A stretch of DNA of 64,000 bases from Phycisphaerae bacterium. GTDB taxonomy: Bacteria > Planctomycetota > Phycisphaerae > UBA1845. The stretch lies in the NCBI GenBank assembly GCA_029260035.1, contig JAJDEA010000130.1, positions 1 through 64,000 of the forward strand, written 5' to 3'. The position numbers and the translations under genes were made by a program. Positions 9,032 to 19,354 of this stretch are shown here, piece after piece (the first letter of the stretch is position 1; every line of letters begins with the position of its first letter). The notes beneath the pieces were generated by a model. That model was not told the origin of the DNA, ran no database searches, and was given only the letters and a program-made list of their open reading frames with translations.

Positions 9032-9784
9032 TTACTCCTTGGATAGCTCGGCAACAACATCATCCGGCACATCCGTATTGCTATAAACTGAGTCAACATC
9101 GTCGTGGTCATCGAGCGCATCGACAAGCTTCATCACTTTACGAGCACCGGCCAGGTCAAGGATCATCAGATTATCCGCGACCATGGAAAGGTCTGCGGAT
9201 TGGATTTCTATTTTGGAGTCGTCAACAGCCTGGCGAACCGCTTCAAACACGTCCGGGCTTGTGACGATTTCGTGAATATGTTCAGAAGAGGTAACGTCAT
9301 CCGCGCCAGCTTCCAGCGCCATTTCCATGATCTGGTCTTCCGTCGCCTTCGCGGCATCAATGATAATGACGCCCTTTTGCTTAAACTGAAATGATACACA
9401 ACCTTGCGAGCCGAGATTGCCTCCCGCTCGTTCGAATATCTTCTTGATCTCAGAACTCGTTCGGTTTCGGTTGTCCGTAACAGCCAGGCACATCACCGCG
9501 GCACCGCCCGACGCATACCCTTCGTACAAAACATCTTCGTACGATTCTCCCTCCAGCTCTCCCGTCCCCTTCTTGACCGCCTTCTCGATCGTATCCTTAG
9601 GCATGTTGTCATTTTTGGCCTTTTCGATCGCAAGGCGAAGTCGCGGATTGTCGTCCGCATTGCCGCCGCCGGCTTTCGCTGCCATAGTTACGGCACGAGA
9701 CAATTTGCTCCACGCCTTTCCACGCCGAGCGTCGAGCGCAGCCTTCTTGTGCTTGATGGTTGACCATTTCGAATGTCCGGACAC
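9032..9784 (-). CDS. yebC: YebC/PmpR family protein
   Basis: A 250-residue member of the YebC/PmpR/TACO1 family, full length, with the diagnostic opening MSGHSKWSTIKHKKAALDA and the GGNADDNPRLRLAIEKAK and GYASGGAAVMCLAVTDNRNR blocks. Family members have been described as transcription regulators and, more recently, as ribosome-associated factors easing translation of difficult sequences. The start is GTG at 9784 with AAGGAG eight bases upstream. It is the last gene of the long minus-strand cluster containing nusA, infB and rbfA, which fits a translation role. Confidence 0.95.
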   Translation of the reverse strand: MSGHSKWSTIKHKKAALDARRGKAWSKLSRAVTMAAKAGGGNADDNPRLRLAIEKAKNDNMPKDTIEKAVKKGTGELEGESYEDVLYEGYASGGAAVMCLAVTDNRNRTSSEIKKIFERAGGNLGSQGCVSFQFKQKGVIIIDAAKATEDQIMEMALEAGADDVTSSEHIHEIVTSPDVFEAVRQAVDDSKIEIQSADLSMVADNLMILDLAGARKVMKLVDALDDHDDVDSVYSNTDVPDDVVAELSKE

Positions 9785-9848
9785 CGCTAGGCTCCTTTGA
9801 AATTATTCTTGTGGACGAGCGCGAAACACTGGCCTCACTCTACATCGA

Positions 9849-12800
9849 TCAATCTTCGATCTTGATTGAACCCTCGGGCGATTTCGACGTGGGAGCTGTA
9901 GGCGCGACAGATGGCTCGTTGCCTATTTTGGCCTGACTTATTTTTTCTTGAGCCTCTTCGAGGATCCGCTGCATATCCACAACTTGAAGTGTATCGTCGA
10001 TGGATTTTTGCGCTGCCTTGGCGGCTCGCTCCCATTTCACAAGCGCTTCGTCTTTCTTTCCCATCCTCCAATATGCGTCAGCAAGATGATCCAAGACAAC
10101 CGGGTCATCCTGCCCCCTGCTTCGAGCGGCACGTTCCAACCATTTCCCTGCCTCCGCAAACTCACCCTTCTTGTACAACAACCACCCATATGTGTCGAGA
10201 TAGGCACCTTGCCTCGGTGATCGCGAAAGCGAGAAGCGTATCATTTTTTCCGCTTCGTCGAGCTTCTCGCCGTGATTGATCCAGCCGTACGCTACATCAT
10301 TGTTGAGACCAATGTCGGTCGGCCTGAGGTCTAGCGCTCGCTTGAGTGCCGTGGTTGCTTTTTGGTCCAATCCCTGCATTTGATAGCTTTGCGCCAATGT
10401 TCGTAAGTACAAGACGCGAATACCAGCCGAACGTGCTTCATGAACCCATTGACCTAACGCGTCCTCAGCCTCGCGAAAACTCTGAAGAGCGAACTGTACC
10501 TGCGCCCATTGGGCATTGAGAAAAGCGAGACGTTCGTGCATCGCGGGGACGGAAAAAGGCTGATTAGGCTGCAAGGGTCGTTGCGACTCATCCACAGAGC
10601 GTCGTCGTGGCTCTCCCCCTCCAACCTGCTTGAGCAAACCTGTCAATTCATCAAGCAGTGAATCGATGTAATGCAATCGCTCCTCGTGCCGGTTCGCCTC
10701 AGCCAAAGTGCGTATCGCTTGGGTTTGAAAAAACTCACGCCTGGTCGTTTGAAGTAAAGTGTGATTGATGAAGTCTAACGCGTCGTCAAAGCGATCGCTG
10801 CCTATCAACACGTTTATCAATCGACGAGACGCGTCGTCGCTTTCCGGGTCTTCGCTCATCCAATCCAAAATGAATTGACTCGCACGATCAAACTGCTCTG
10901 CATTGGTAAGCGCATCGATCACGGCTGGAAGAAGGCTGCGATCCGAGGGTTCAACTTCGTAGAGTTTTTCCAAGATTTCAGCCGCTTTGCCCGCCTGATC
11001 CTCAAGCCAATGCGCATTGGCTAACCGAATCTGCCATAGCTTGTCACCTTTCGCCTGATCGGCCCATCCATGCAACAGCACTAGCGCATCATCATTCTTC
11101 CCGTTCAATCTCAACGAATCGGCGAGCCGTAATTGGAACTCCGTTCTCACGTCTTTCGCTAAGTCATCTCGTTTCAAATGCGCTTTAGCTATTTGTTCTG
11201 CAGCATCATAATCCTGAACAATCCAAAAAAGACGAATGAGGTCCAGTCGCCATGAATGCCGATTGGGTCTTCTCGGCAGGATCCGTTTCAACTCGTTCGT
11301 AGCGCCCTCGTATTCCAATAGTCTTTTGAACGTTTCGATGAGTCGAAGAGATGCATCCTCATTGTCTGGCTCAACATTGATCGCTTGTTCCAGCGCATCC
11401 CGTCGCGATTCACCTTCCGTAGCCTCGTTGTAGGAATCTGCGATCGCGATCCATGTGGCCGCGTCCGGCTTGTGCTTCTTAATAGCTTCCAACAATCGAT
11501 TCCGGTATGTTTCCGCATCGACTTTCGGATAGTGTTCCAGGAGGGCGTCGCAGCGCGCTTTCACCATGGGGTTCTTGGCCACTTTATCCAGTTCGCGAAA
11601 CTGCGCTACCGCGGCGTCGATGTTATCATCGCTCAAATAGATCACCGCCAACTTTTCCAGAGCAACTTCGTCGGCTGGATTACGCACGAGGATCGCCTGC
11701 AGCTGCCTTTGGGCTTTGAGAGTGCGCCCGGTCCCTCGGTATAATTCGGCTAACGAAAGCATGGCTTGCGTGTTTGCGCGGTTCAATTGAATGGCAGCCT
11801 TGAAATGCTGTTCCGCCTTATCCGCGGCATCTAACCTCTCATAAGCCAAACCCAGAGCGGTTTCGAGATCACTATCTTCCGCCAAATCTTTGTCACGCCT
11901 CTTCGTGATTTCGATGGCTTCTTGATAACGATATTGCCTAATCAGCGTGCGAGCCAACGCAACCCTTGAAGGTGCGTATGTTGGCGCAAGGTCCAGGCTC
12001 CTTCCAAGAAAACCCTGTGCCAGATCATCTTTGTTTAGCCTTAGCGCCAATGCACCGTAAAGATAGGCGAACACATGAGAGGAAACTGATGCGGGAGAAT
12101 CCTGCAGAATCTCACTCACGCCCTCACCTGTCGCCAATTGATTTAACAATTCGTTTGTTTCCTGCAACCGGCCTGGTGACCGCTCCAGACGCATGGCACA
12201 TTGCGCGATCGCCTGGCGCCACGCCCCTTGCTGAACGTACAGTTCAATGAGTCTTGTGCGAATAAGCTCGGCAGTGGGCGTCGTCTGCAAATACGACTTT
12301 AAGGTCTCAGTAGCTTCTTCAGCTTCTCCGAACCGGAGAAGTGCATCGGTCAAAATTTTGCACAAATGAGCGTCGTTTGGCTGCTCCCTGTAACGCCCGC
12401 GAAGCTCCTCAATGATAGCCTTTGAATCTCCGGTTGATTCGTATATCTCCAAAATGCGATTGAGAACTTTCTCGTCACTGGATCGAATGTTTCGGACAAT
12501 TGCCAAAGCTTCGTCATTTCGGTTTGAACGCACGAGAAGCTGAGCGTAGCGCAATTGCAGGGCTATGTCTTTCGGGGATTGCTTCACAATTGGTTGAAGC
12601 ACTTCCGAAGCCTCACGGAATCGCCCAAGTTTTTCCAGTATCTCCGCCTTCAACTCAGCAGCAGAACCCCGACTTGCATTCAGTAATGTGGCCAGTTCGC
12701 CTCGTTTGGGAATAGGGGTCAGAGAAGAACCCTTTTCTTCAAAACTGCGGTATTGCGTAAGTGCCGCCTGAAGATATTCCTGCGAAGCGAGGACTTTGGC

Positions 12801-13361
12801 CAGGTAATAATGACATAGCGCAGTCACTTCAACATCCGCACCGAAATCGCTGCAGAGCAAAGCCGATCGAAACGACGCCATGGCAAGCTCGGGGTCGCTT
12901 TCCATCCATGAACATCTGCCAATCACATAATTGGCGATTGCCGAATCCTGGTTAATCTTGAGCACACGGGCGGCGTGAATCCGTGCTCGCTCCACGTTTC
13001 CCGCCTGCCAATGAAGTGTCGCAAGTGCTGCATGAATATCCGGGTGATTTGGCTCGAATCGCAAAGCCCGCTCCAACTCGAGCGCCGCCTCGGTATATCG
13101 CTGCTCAGCGATGAAACCCTGCGCTCGAACAACCTGTCGGACAGCGCGCTCTGAAAGAGGCTCGACAGATTGATCTCGCGTTGGCGATTCGGCGATAGGC
13201 TCAATTTCCTCCAGCGGGGTATAAGCGCGATCAGGATTGATTGCTAATTTGTCTAAACTTGATTCGGTCGTGTGTATGGATTTAGCAGACGAAGAACCCG
13301 AAGCACATCCGGCTAACCCCATCGCACAAATGAGGCTAACCATCGGAACCACTTTGCGCAT
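9849..13361 (-). CDS. very large TPR-repeat lipoprotein
   Basis: An 1170-residue protein made almost wholly of tetratricopeptide repeats. From ATG 13361 it opens with MRKVVPMVSLICAMGLAGC, a lipoprotein signal peptide with lipobox LAGC and lipidation at Cys19. The frame stays open to TTG 13430, where AGGA is well spaced, so a longer form is possible, but the signal peptide argues for 13361. Long TPR runs of this kind resemble PEP-CTERM/PilW-type export scaffolds; it probably holds partners at the periplasmic face of a membrane. It sits between the HhH gene and yebC on the same strand, without obvious promoters in the gaps. Confidence 0.85.
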   Translation of the reverse strand: MRKVVPMVSLICAMGLAGCASGSSSAKSIHTTESSLDKLAINPDRAYTPLEEIEPIAESPTRDQSVEPLSERAVRQVVRAQGFIAEQRYTEAALELERALRFEPNHPDIHAALATLHWQAGNVERARIHAARVLKINQDSAIANYVIGRCSWMESDPELAMASFRSALLCSDFGADVEVTALCHYYLAKVLASQEYLQAALTQYRSFEEKGSSLTPIPKRGELATLLNASRGSAAELKAEILEKLGRFREASEVLQPIVKQSPKDIALQLRYAQLLVRSNRNDEALAIVRNIRSSDEKVLNRILEIYESTGDSKAIIEELRGRYREQPNDAHLCKILTDALLRFGEAEEATETLKSYLQTTPTAELIRTRLIELYVQQGAWRQAIAQCAMRLERSPGRLQETNELLNQLATGEGVSEILQDSPASVSSHVFAYLYGALALRLNKDDLAQGFLGRSLDLAPTYAPSRVALARTLIRQYRYQEAIEITKRRDKDLAEDSDLETALGLAYERLDAADKAEQHFKAAIQLNRANTQAMLSLAELYRGTGRTLKAQRQLQAILVRNPADEVALEKLAVIYLSDDNIDAAVAQFRELDKVAKNPMVKARCDALLEHYPKVDAETYRNRLLEAIKKHKPDAATWIAIADSYNEATEGESRRDALEQAINVEPDNEDASLRLIETFKRLLEYEGATNELKRILPRRPNRHSWRLDLIRLFWIVQDYDAAEQIAKAHLKRDDLAKDVRTEFQLRLADSLRLNGKNDDALVLLHGWADQAKGDKLWQIRLANAHWLEDQAGKAAEILEKLYEVEPSDRSLLPAVIDALTNAEQFDRASQFILDWMSEDPESDDASRRLINVLIGSDRFDDALDFINHTLLQTTRREFFQTQAIRTLAEANRHEERLHYIDSLLDELTGLLKQVGGGEPRRRSVDESQRPLQPNQPFSVPAMHERLAFLNAQWAQVQFALQSFREAEDALGQWVHEARSAGIRVLYLRTLAQSYQMQGLDQKATTALKRALDLRPTDIGLNNDVAYGWINHGEKLDEAEKMIRFSLSRSPRQGAYLDTYGWLLYKKGEFAEAGKWLERAARSRGQDDPVVLDHLADAYWRMGKKDEALVKWERAAKAAQKSIDDTLQVVDMQRILEEAQEKISQAKIGNEPSVAPTAPTSKSPEGSIKIED

Positions 13362-13467
13362 ACCAATCGGCCATCTCAATATGCCTACGCGTTTGCACTC
13401 AAGTTTTGACACCATTCCGATCATAGACAATTAACAATTCCTGCAAGGCTGGCGACGTAAGACAACT

Positions 13468-14142
13468 TTAGGCTTTCTTCTTTTTGCTGGTACGAAGTGG
13501 GGCTTTTTTCTTGGTAACAACTTTCTTCTTAGCTGTCGGCTTTTTCTTTGGGAGCGAATGCATTATCAATGCGAACAATTTTCCGTCCGCTGCACTGATA
13601 TTGCGTTCCAGGAACGCCTGCACTTCCGCACGATCCGCAACAGGATGCACGAGGTTCGCATCGCGAAGGAGTTGGAGCATCGCATCGTCCACGGGAATCG
13701 CATGCCCCCCCAGAGACCAGAGAATAACGGAAGCCACCCCGTAAGCATCCACGCCAGCTAGTTCTTCCAGATAATGCCGAGCATCGCGCCGCCCCATTTT
13801 CAAGAGGTGGTCGAGCGATATTTCGTTCTCTTGATCGTAAATCGCCTGTAATGCGTCAAGCAGGTTTCCTAGAGTTTCGCTTACAGCCTCTGAGTTGACA
13901 CCTGTAATCTCTTTGATTTCGGCCAGGCTTGAAACACGAACTTCGTTCCAATCCACCATCGATGATTCGATTTTCGAAACATAGGCATCCGCTTTCGAAT
14001 CCCCTACACGCACGCCGAGAATCGCTACAGCCAATCGACGAACCGGATCATCGGCATCCGAAACGGTCGGCTCAGGAGCAGATTTCCGTAACTCCGCAAA
14101 AGCCTTTTTGACTCGCGATGCGTACATCGTTCCCTGCTTCAT
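13468..14142 (-). CDS. HhH-GPD (endonuclease III-like) protein lacking catalytic Lys and Fe-S cluster
   Basis: A 224-residue protein with an endonuclease III-like fold: the helix-hairpin-helix at about 125-141 reads LEELAGVDAYGVASVIL and is followed by the GPD loop with Asp152. The lysine that makes endonuclease III a lyase aligns with Tyr134, and the hairpin's second glycine with Asp132. There are no cysteines, so no iron-sulphur cluster. A Lys-rich tail (about 199-224) could bind nucleic acid. It overlaps the rbfA stop by four bases (ATGA), so it is coupled to ribosome maturation genes. It may be a monofunctional glycosylase, or a domain reused for binding RNA or DNA; sequence alone does not decide. 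Confidence 0.75.
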   Translation of the reverse strand: MKQGTMYASRVKKAFAELRKSAPEPTVSDADDPVRRLAVAILGVRVGDSKADAYVSKIESSMVDWNEVRVSSLAEIKEITGVNSEAVSETLGNLLDALQAIYDQENEISLDHLLKMGRRDARHYLEELAGVDAYGVASVILWSLGGHAIPVDDAMLQLLRDANLVHPVADRAEVQAFLERNISAADGKLFALIMHSLPKKKPTAKKKVVTKKKAPLRTSKKKKA

Positions 14143-14606
14143 GGGTCCAATCCCTCCGAAGGAGTGCGTGGCGGCAAAGAGCTTTCGTCATCGGTTTCAG
14201 TCTCGACAGGTAGAATTCCATCTTCCCCTTCTGGCTCGGAATCCTGAAACAACTCCGGATGCTCACGGCGATTCTCGTCCAGAATAGCCATGGTCTGACT
14301 CGCTCGCTTGAGTGATTCGTCGATTTCAAAACGAAGCTCCGGACAATGCCGAAGTGACAACTCTTTGGCCACGGCACGCTGCAAGAATCCCGCACCGTGT
14401 TGAATCGCACGCAATGTATTCCGCTCCCCGGCTTCGTTTCCATACACCGTTAGGAATACATTTGCAATCAACATATCTTTGCTCAGCTCGACGCGTGTGA
14501 TGGAAGTCAACGGCGCAACGCGCGGATCATTCATCTGATTCGTAATCGCATCACTCAGGATCTCTCGAATGAGACTGGCAACTCTCTCTTTTCGAAACTG
14601 CCTCAT
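14139..14606 (-). CDS. rbfA: ribosome-binding factor A
   Basis: A 155-residue RbfA, a cold-adaptation factor that binds the 30S subunit and helps process the 5' end of 16S rRNA. Family features include MRQFRKERVASLIREILSDAI at the start, DPRVAPLTSITRVELSKDM, and the LRHCPELRFEIDESLKRA block near the end. An acidic, Ser/Glu-rich tail of about 35 residues extends past the usual length. It lies in the nusA-infB-ylxP-rbfA order common in bacteria and its stop overlaps the next gene. Confidence 0.95.
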   Translation of the reverse strand: MRQFRKERVASLIREILSDAITNQMNDPRVAPLTSITRVELSKDMLIANVFLTVYGNEAGERNTLRAIQHGAGFLQRAVAKELSLRHCPELRFEIDESLKRASQTMAILDENRREHPELFQDSEPEGEDGILPVETETDDESSLPPRTPSEGLDP

Positions 14607-14699
14607 ACTAAGGTGCCTTTCCCCAAAAAACTTCGTCCGCCGTGTACAATTCGCTGGTATTTCATGCTGTCAGGCTCAACACACATCTGTATCGACGGG

Positions 14700-14981
14700 C
14701 TACAACAACTGCGTTTCGTAGTCCACAAGCGACAATCCCTTGGCCACCCGGATGACATCAACGATCTTGTCCAGTTGCGACTGTACGGCCCTTGATTCGT
14801 TCGATACAACAGCAAGGCCTAATTGGCATCGCCTGGCATTTTCGTTGTAGCCAACTTCTGCGACAGAAACGTTAAACCGATTTTGCAGCCTTTGCTTAAG
14901 ACTCTGTACAACTCGGCGCTTGTCCTTCAAAGTTCGCGCGTCCACTACAACCAGATCGACCGTCAAGCTTCCGACAATCAT
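14700..14981 (-). CDS. ylxP: DUF503 (YlxP-like) protein
   Basis: A 93-residue DUF503 protein, a small conserved family usually found between infB and rbfA, exactly as here. The conserved pattern of the family is visible: VDARTLKDKRRVVQSLKQRL, then FNVSVAEVGYNENARRCQLGLAVVS. Its biochemical role is not settled; genomic context ties it to translation. The ATG at 14981 overlaps the upstream stop codon (TGATG), pointing to reinitiation; a TTG one codon earlier is an alternative. Confidence 0.9.
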   Translation of the reverse strand: MIVGSLTVDLVVVDARTLKDKRRVVQSLKQRLQNRFNVSVAEVGYNENARRCQLGLAVVSNESRAVQSQLDKIVDVIRVAKGLSLVDYETQLL

Positions 14982-16126
14982 CAACTCGCATCACGAATAA
15001 TCGGGGCCGCGAAACCACCGTCAGCCAAATCAATCTTGAACAGCCTCGTTTGGCCATCCGGCGTTTCATAAGGTATCACGCCAATTCGCTGAAGTGCATC
15101 TGTCACGAAGGGCTGATCTGACTTCTTGACTCCGTGATATTCAAGCTCATTTAGCACATGCTTTTCATCGAACGAATAGGCGATCGTGTTTGGCAAATAG
15201 GATCGCACGATCTCTTCGATCGAAAAAGTCCTGCCCGATTGATCCTCAATGTACGGAAGAAACAATGCCCGAACGACTGTCGGCTGCTTGTCTCGAATCT
15301 CAACGTCGCGATACTGCCTCACTAAGTAATATCTCTCATCCTCATCGACAAACACCTCCGTCGCGTTATCTGGAAGAAAATATTTGTCGACAAGTCTTCG
15401 ACGTCGCTCATCCGAAGCTCGTTCAATCGAACGCCTGAATTTCATATAGTCCTTGTATTCAGTCAGTTTTGCGTCGTTCCATGGAAATGCCACTTCCACG
15501 ACATAAATACCATCACCAAGTCGAAGCGGAGTTGAGCTGTTCGCTTTGAATTGGCGGCTTCCACGAAGGCGGTGGATTCGCCCCTTTTCTGGCGCTTTAG
15601 ATTGCGGCAAACAGTACACCATTGCACCAGGCGGGGTTGACGCGACATAGAGACCGAAGAAATTTTCCTTGTTGATTAAACCGTGCTTCTGAACCACTCT
15701 AGGCTTGTGAGTTGGACGCCGGCGTTTTTCCTTGGGCTTTTTTTCGTCGCCAACAGGCTTGGATGCCACCTGCGCATAGCCGCTATCGCTGAAGAGAGGC
15801 AGCACAAATTTCCGGCCACCAACAATGGCGACAATGAGCAAGAGCGCAACATAGCAGAGCTTTACGACTACGGCGAACGGATTAAAGTCACCGGGCGCGC
15901 GCCTCCGTTTTGGACGCCTACGCGATGGTTTCGGTGGCTTTCCGCGAGCAGCACCAACTCCTTCGCCCTTGCCGCCATCTACGTCTTCGAATAGAAAATC
16001 GAGATCGTTACTTTGATTGTCCGGCACCTCAGCTGAACGCCCACAGTAGGAGCAACGAACGCTACTCCCGGCGTCTTCATCCTTAACCCGCACGGTATGG
16101 CCGCATGCCGCCTTGAATTCAATCAT
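14981..16126 (-). CDS. zinc-ribbon membrane protein with PEGA-like domain
   Basis: A 381-residue protein that I cannot assign to a named family. Residues 1-30 form a small zinc ribbon (Cys8, Cys25, Cys28, with His10 as a likely ligand). A Lys/Arg/Pro-rich stretch leads to one membrane segment at about 83-105, so the ribbon should be cytoplasmic. After the membrane, about 155-215 resembles a PEGA domain (GLYVASTPPGAMVYCLP, then GDGIYVVEVAFP). The C-terminal 150 residues are unassigned. It sits between infB and ylxP and shares its stop with the ylxP start, so it is part of the translation cluster. The 289 bases between it and infB contain no convincing gene or terminator. Confidence 0.75.
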   Translation of the reverse strand: MIEFKAACGHTVRVKDEDAGSSVRCSYCGRSAEVPDNQSNDLDFLFEDVDGGKGEGVGAARGKPPKPSRRRPKRRRAPGDFNPFAVVVKLCYVALLLIVAIVGGRKFVLPLFSDSGYAQVASKPVGDEKKPKEKRRRPTHKPRVVQKHGLINKENFFGLYVASTPPGAMVYCLPQSKAPEKGRIHRLRGSRQFKANSSTPLRLGDGIYVVEVAFPWNDAKLTEYKDYMKFRRSIERASDERRRRLVDKYFLPDNATEVFVDEDERYYLVRQYRDVEIRDKQPTVVRALFLPYIEDQSGRTFSIEEIVRSYLPNTIAYSFDEKHVLNELEYHGVKKSDQPFVTDALQRIGVIPYETPDGQTRLFKIDLADGGFAAPIIRDAS

Positions 16127-16415
16127 CGCTCAGGCCGTGAATCGACAAGCCTGGCCCCGACCATTGGATCCGGAAAGTGCCATGGATTGTCACAATATGT
16201 GCCCTAAGAACACGAAACAGGTGGCTCACTTGGCGAAAACGTACAGTGTGAAGACGTCCGCCCATGAGCCCCTCGATTACGAAAACCGTTCGTCAATCAA
16301 CCAACACAACGATTGCCGCGCAGGTCACCGCGGCAGGAAACCGCTTCTATCGCGACGGAGGCCCATCACAATACTCGCCGAGCAATACTTCGGAGCCATG
16401 CTCAGAAAGAGGCCA

Positions 16416-19163
16416 TCATACATCTAACGTTCTAGCCGTCTTGACGACTTCAAACGCTTCGACCACATCTCCAGCGTGAATATCATCAAACCCATCGACC
16501 TTGATACCACATTCAAAACCGGCGCGAACTTCCTTCGCGTCATCCTTGAACCGCCTCAATGACGCGATGGTTGCATTCTCTCGCACGACAACTCCGTCTC
16601 TTACAACCTTAACAAGGTGCTTTCGATCGATAACACCATTCGTCACGAAAGAACCTGCAATAACGCCACCTTTCTTGCTCAATCGGAACACCTCTCGGAC
16701 TTCTGCGGTCCCGCGTGACTCGACACTTTCATCGGGTGGCAACAAGCCCTCGAGCGCTTTCTTGACATCATCGCGCACATCGTAAATGACGCGATAAGAG
16801 CGTATGTCAACGCGATTCGTTTCTGCAAGTTTTCTTGTATTCGTCGGCGTATCAACACGGAACGCCACCACCAGCCCGTTACACGCTGCGGCAAGAAGGA
16901 CATCGCTATCATTCACAGCACCCACACCCGCATGGCGAATCGACATTTTCACTTCATCGCTGGGTAGCTCACCGAGCGATTGGCGAAGTGCCGCAAGACT
17001 GCCGTCAACATCACCTTTGATAATCACTTTCAGCTCAGGAACATCGTCCGAATCACGCTGGAGAAGAATCTCCTGCAGCGTATTCACCTTTCGCGACTGG
17101 ATACGACTACTTCGAACTCGACCCTGTTTTGTCTCCTCCGCAATATCCTTGGCTCGCTGAAGAGAATTAACCTGGTATAGCTTGTCGCCCGACGAAGGTA
17201 CGTCGTCCAGGCCCCACACTTCAACCGGAATAGATGGGCCTGCCTCTTTGACGCGCCTGCCACGATCATCCACCAGCGCCCGGATTTTCCCCGCAGCATT
17301 ACCACATACGACAAATTGGCCGACACGAAGCGTTCCGTCTTCGACCAACACACTTGCCACCGGCCCGACACCCGTCGTCGTCTGCGCTTCCAGTGTTGTG
17401 CCTTTAGCAGGCAAAGTAGGACTCGCCTTGAGCTCGAGCAGGCTGGCCAAGTTATGGAGGTGCTCGATAAGTTCGTTAATTCCGTCACCGGTCGCAGCAG
17501 AAGTATGGATCACATCGATTTCGCCGCCCCAATCACCGCTAGGCGTCAGGCCATGCTCCGTCAGTTGACCATAAATCTTGACAACATTTTGATCGCCGAG
17601 ATCGATCTTATTGAGAGCAACAACGATAGACACCCCAGCATCTTTGGCATGGTTGATCGCCTCAACGGTTTGCGGCATGACCCCGTCGTCCGCCGCAACG
17701 ACAAGTACGACAATATCCGTCACCTGCGCACCGCGAGACCGCATTTCCGCAAACGCCTCATGTCCCGGCGTATCCAGAAACGTCACCGCAGCCCCTGCAA
17801 TATCAATGTGATAGGAACTAATATGTTGGGTAATTCCGCCATCTTCCCCATCCGCAACGCGCGCCCTTCGAATCGCATCCAGCAAACTCGTTTTGCCGTG
17901 ATCGACGTGCCCCAGCATTGTCACAACCGGAGGCCGGGGCTTCTCAGATTTCGCCTTTCGGCTGGCAAATTCCTCTTCGAGGTCATCGAGCATGGTTTTC
18001 GCCGGCACAACGGTCAGCTCAATGCCAAAGTGCAACGCCAACAGTTGAGCAGTTTCTACAGGCAAGTCCATGTTGATATTGGACATAATGTTGTGCTCGT
18101 CCCTAAGCACTTTGAAGAGAGGCATGAAACTCAATCCCGTTTCCGAGCAGAATTCCTTCATGCGTATCGGCTCGTGAACCGTCGCTTCCGTTTTGGGTCC
18201 TGCAACGTATTGCTTACCTGGGCCACCACCAGGCTGACCCGACTTGCGCCGCATAATACGACGTCCGGTTGCCCCCTTAAGCCTGGCTTTCCGCTCAGCC
18301 AAATCCTGATCGCGCCATTCCGACAGACGCTCGCCAGCATCTGCCAAACGGCCAGCTGATCGTCTCGGATTCATTCGACCTCGACGCGGAGACGTCTTGT
18401 CGCCAGGCTTAGCTGTCGCATCACCGGGCTTGGCGGGGCCGGGTGGTACAGTTGGTGGCATAGGGCCATCATTCGTCCGTGGTGGCCTGGGCGCTGGCCT
18501 TGGTGGTCGAACGTCGTAATCAGGAGCTTCATACCGAACAACGCGAGGCCCTTTGAGCTTGGCAGGGGCCGGCACATGTTGAGGGCCTGCGGGCACAACC
18601 GGCCCAGCCTTTGTCTCACCTTCAGCAGCAACAATGTCAGCCTTCTCTATTTCTGCAACCGCTTCAACAGACTCGTTCGGTTCAACCTGCAAAGGCTCTT
18701 CCGGTTTGATTTCGTCTGGCGATGCAATCGACGCAGCAACTTCGGTAGAGATTTCTTCAGGCGCAGAATGCTCCGTACCAGACTCAGAGTCAGGCGGGCC
18801 TGTAACAATCGGAGTGAATGTATCTATTGATGGTGTAGCCAGCGTAGCTGGTTCAGCCACGGCAACGGACGCCTCAGTATCAGTGGACGCGGAGCCATCA
18901 TCTCCAGCCGCAACGGCTTTGTTCTTCGTTTTCTTTCGCTTGAGTTGAACCTTCTTAAGGTCGACCGGGTCAGCGGTTTCTAAAGCCGCATCACCTTCAC
19001 TCTCCGAAAACCACTCGAGAATCGTAGCCTGAAGCCCCGCACTAAGGGTAGACATATGGTTCTTGACAGTATCGATCCCTTCCGCACGACATTTTTCAAC
19101 AATCGTCTTGCTGGGAACGTTCAGCTGCTTCGCCAGTAAGTGAACGCGCATTTTTTCAGCCAA
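16416..19163 (-). CDS. infB: translation initiation factor IF-2
   Basis: A 915-residue IF-2, the GTPase that brings formylmethionyl-tRNA to the 30S subunit and promotes subunit joining. An IF2_N module occupies about 5-55, then a disordered Ala/Pro/Glu-rich linker of about 300 residues, then the G domain with G1 GHVDHGKT at 418-425, DTPGHE and NKID. Beta-barrel and C-terminal tRNA-binding domains complete it. The start appears to be TTG at 19163, because GGGAGAGG lies five bases upstream of it; the ATG four codons later is too far from that site. It follows nusA by 191 bases on the same strand. Confidence 0.97.
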   Translation of the reverse strand: MAEKMRVHLLAKQLNVPSKTIVEKCRAEGIDTVKNHMSTLSAGLQATILEWFSESEGDAALETADPVDLKKVQLKRKKTKNKAVAAGDDGSASTDTEASVAVAEPATLATPSIDTFTPIVTGPPDSESGTEHSAPEEISTEVAASIASPDEIKPEEPLQVEPNESVEAVAEIEKADIVAAEGETKAGPVVPAGPQHVPAPAKLKGPRVVRYEAPDYDVRPPRPAPRPPRTNDGPMPPTVPPGPAKPGDATAKPGDKTSPRRGRMNPRRSAGRLADAGERLSEWRDQDLAERKARLKGATGRRIMRRKSGQPGGGPGKQYVAGPKTEATVHEPIRMKEFCSETGLSFMPLFKVLRDEHNIMSNINMDLPVETAQLLALHFGIELTVVPAKTMLDDLEEEFASRKAKSEKPRPPVVTMLGHVDHGKTSLLDAIRRARVADGEDGGITQHISSYHIDIAGAAVTFLDTPGHEAFAEMRSRGAQVTDIVVLVVAADDGVMPQTVEAINHAKDAGVSIVVALNKIDLGDQNVVKIYGQLTEHGLTPSGDWGGEIDVIHTSAATGDGINELIEHLHNLASLLELKASPTLPAKGTTLEAQTTTGVGPVASVLVEDGTLRVGQFVVCGNAAGKIRALVDDRGRRVKEAGPSIPVEVWGLDDVPSSGDKLYQVNSLQRAKDIAEETKQGRVRSSRIQSRKVNTLQEILLQRDSDDVPELKVIIKGDVDGSLAALRQSLGELPSDEVKMSIRHAGVGAVNDSDVLLAAACNGLVVAFRVDTPTNTRKLAETNRVDIRSYRVIYDVRDDVKKALEGLLPPDESVESRGTAEVREVFRLSKKGGVIAGSFVTNGVIDRKHLVKVVRDGVVVRENATIASLRRFKDDAKEVRAGFECGIKVDGFDDIHAGDVVEAFEVVKTARTLDV

Positions 19164-19354
19164 GACTGCCTCTCCCGTGCGAAAAATCAGTTTCTACCAG
19201 AGCGGTACAGGAAAGAGCACTTCCGCTTTTCTCTTTTCCAATTCCCATTATCGAATCATCTGAATCCAGAACAACTCAAAGCACTTCATGCACATCTTCG
19301 AAGAGTGCCACGGCCATCCGATCCGCCGTCAATCAGCAAAACGGATAACTCTGT

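Noticed and set aside
16264..16479. A 71-codon plus-strand frame between infB and the zinc-ribbon gene
   Set aside because: It overlaps the infB end, has a Ser/Thr-rich random look and no ribosome binding site.
17316..18359. A 347-codon plus-strand frame inside infB
   Set aside because: Antisense shadow of the IF-2 G domain and linker; Arg/His/Asn-rich composition is typical of a mirror frame.
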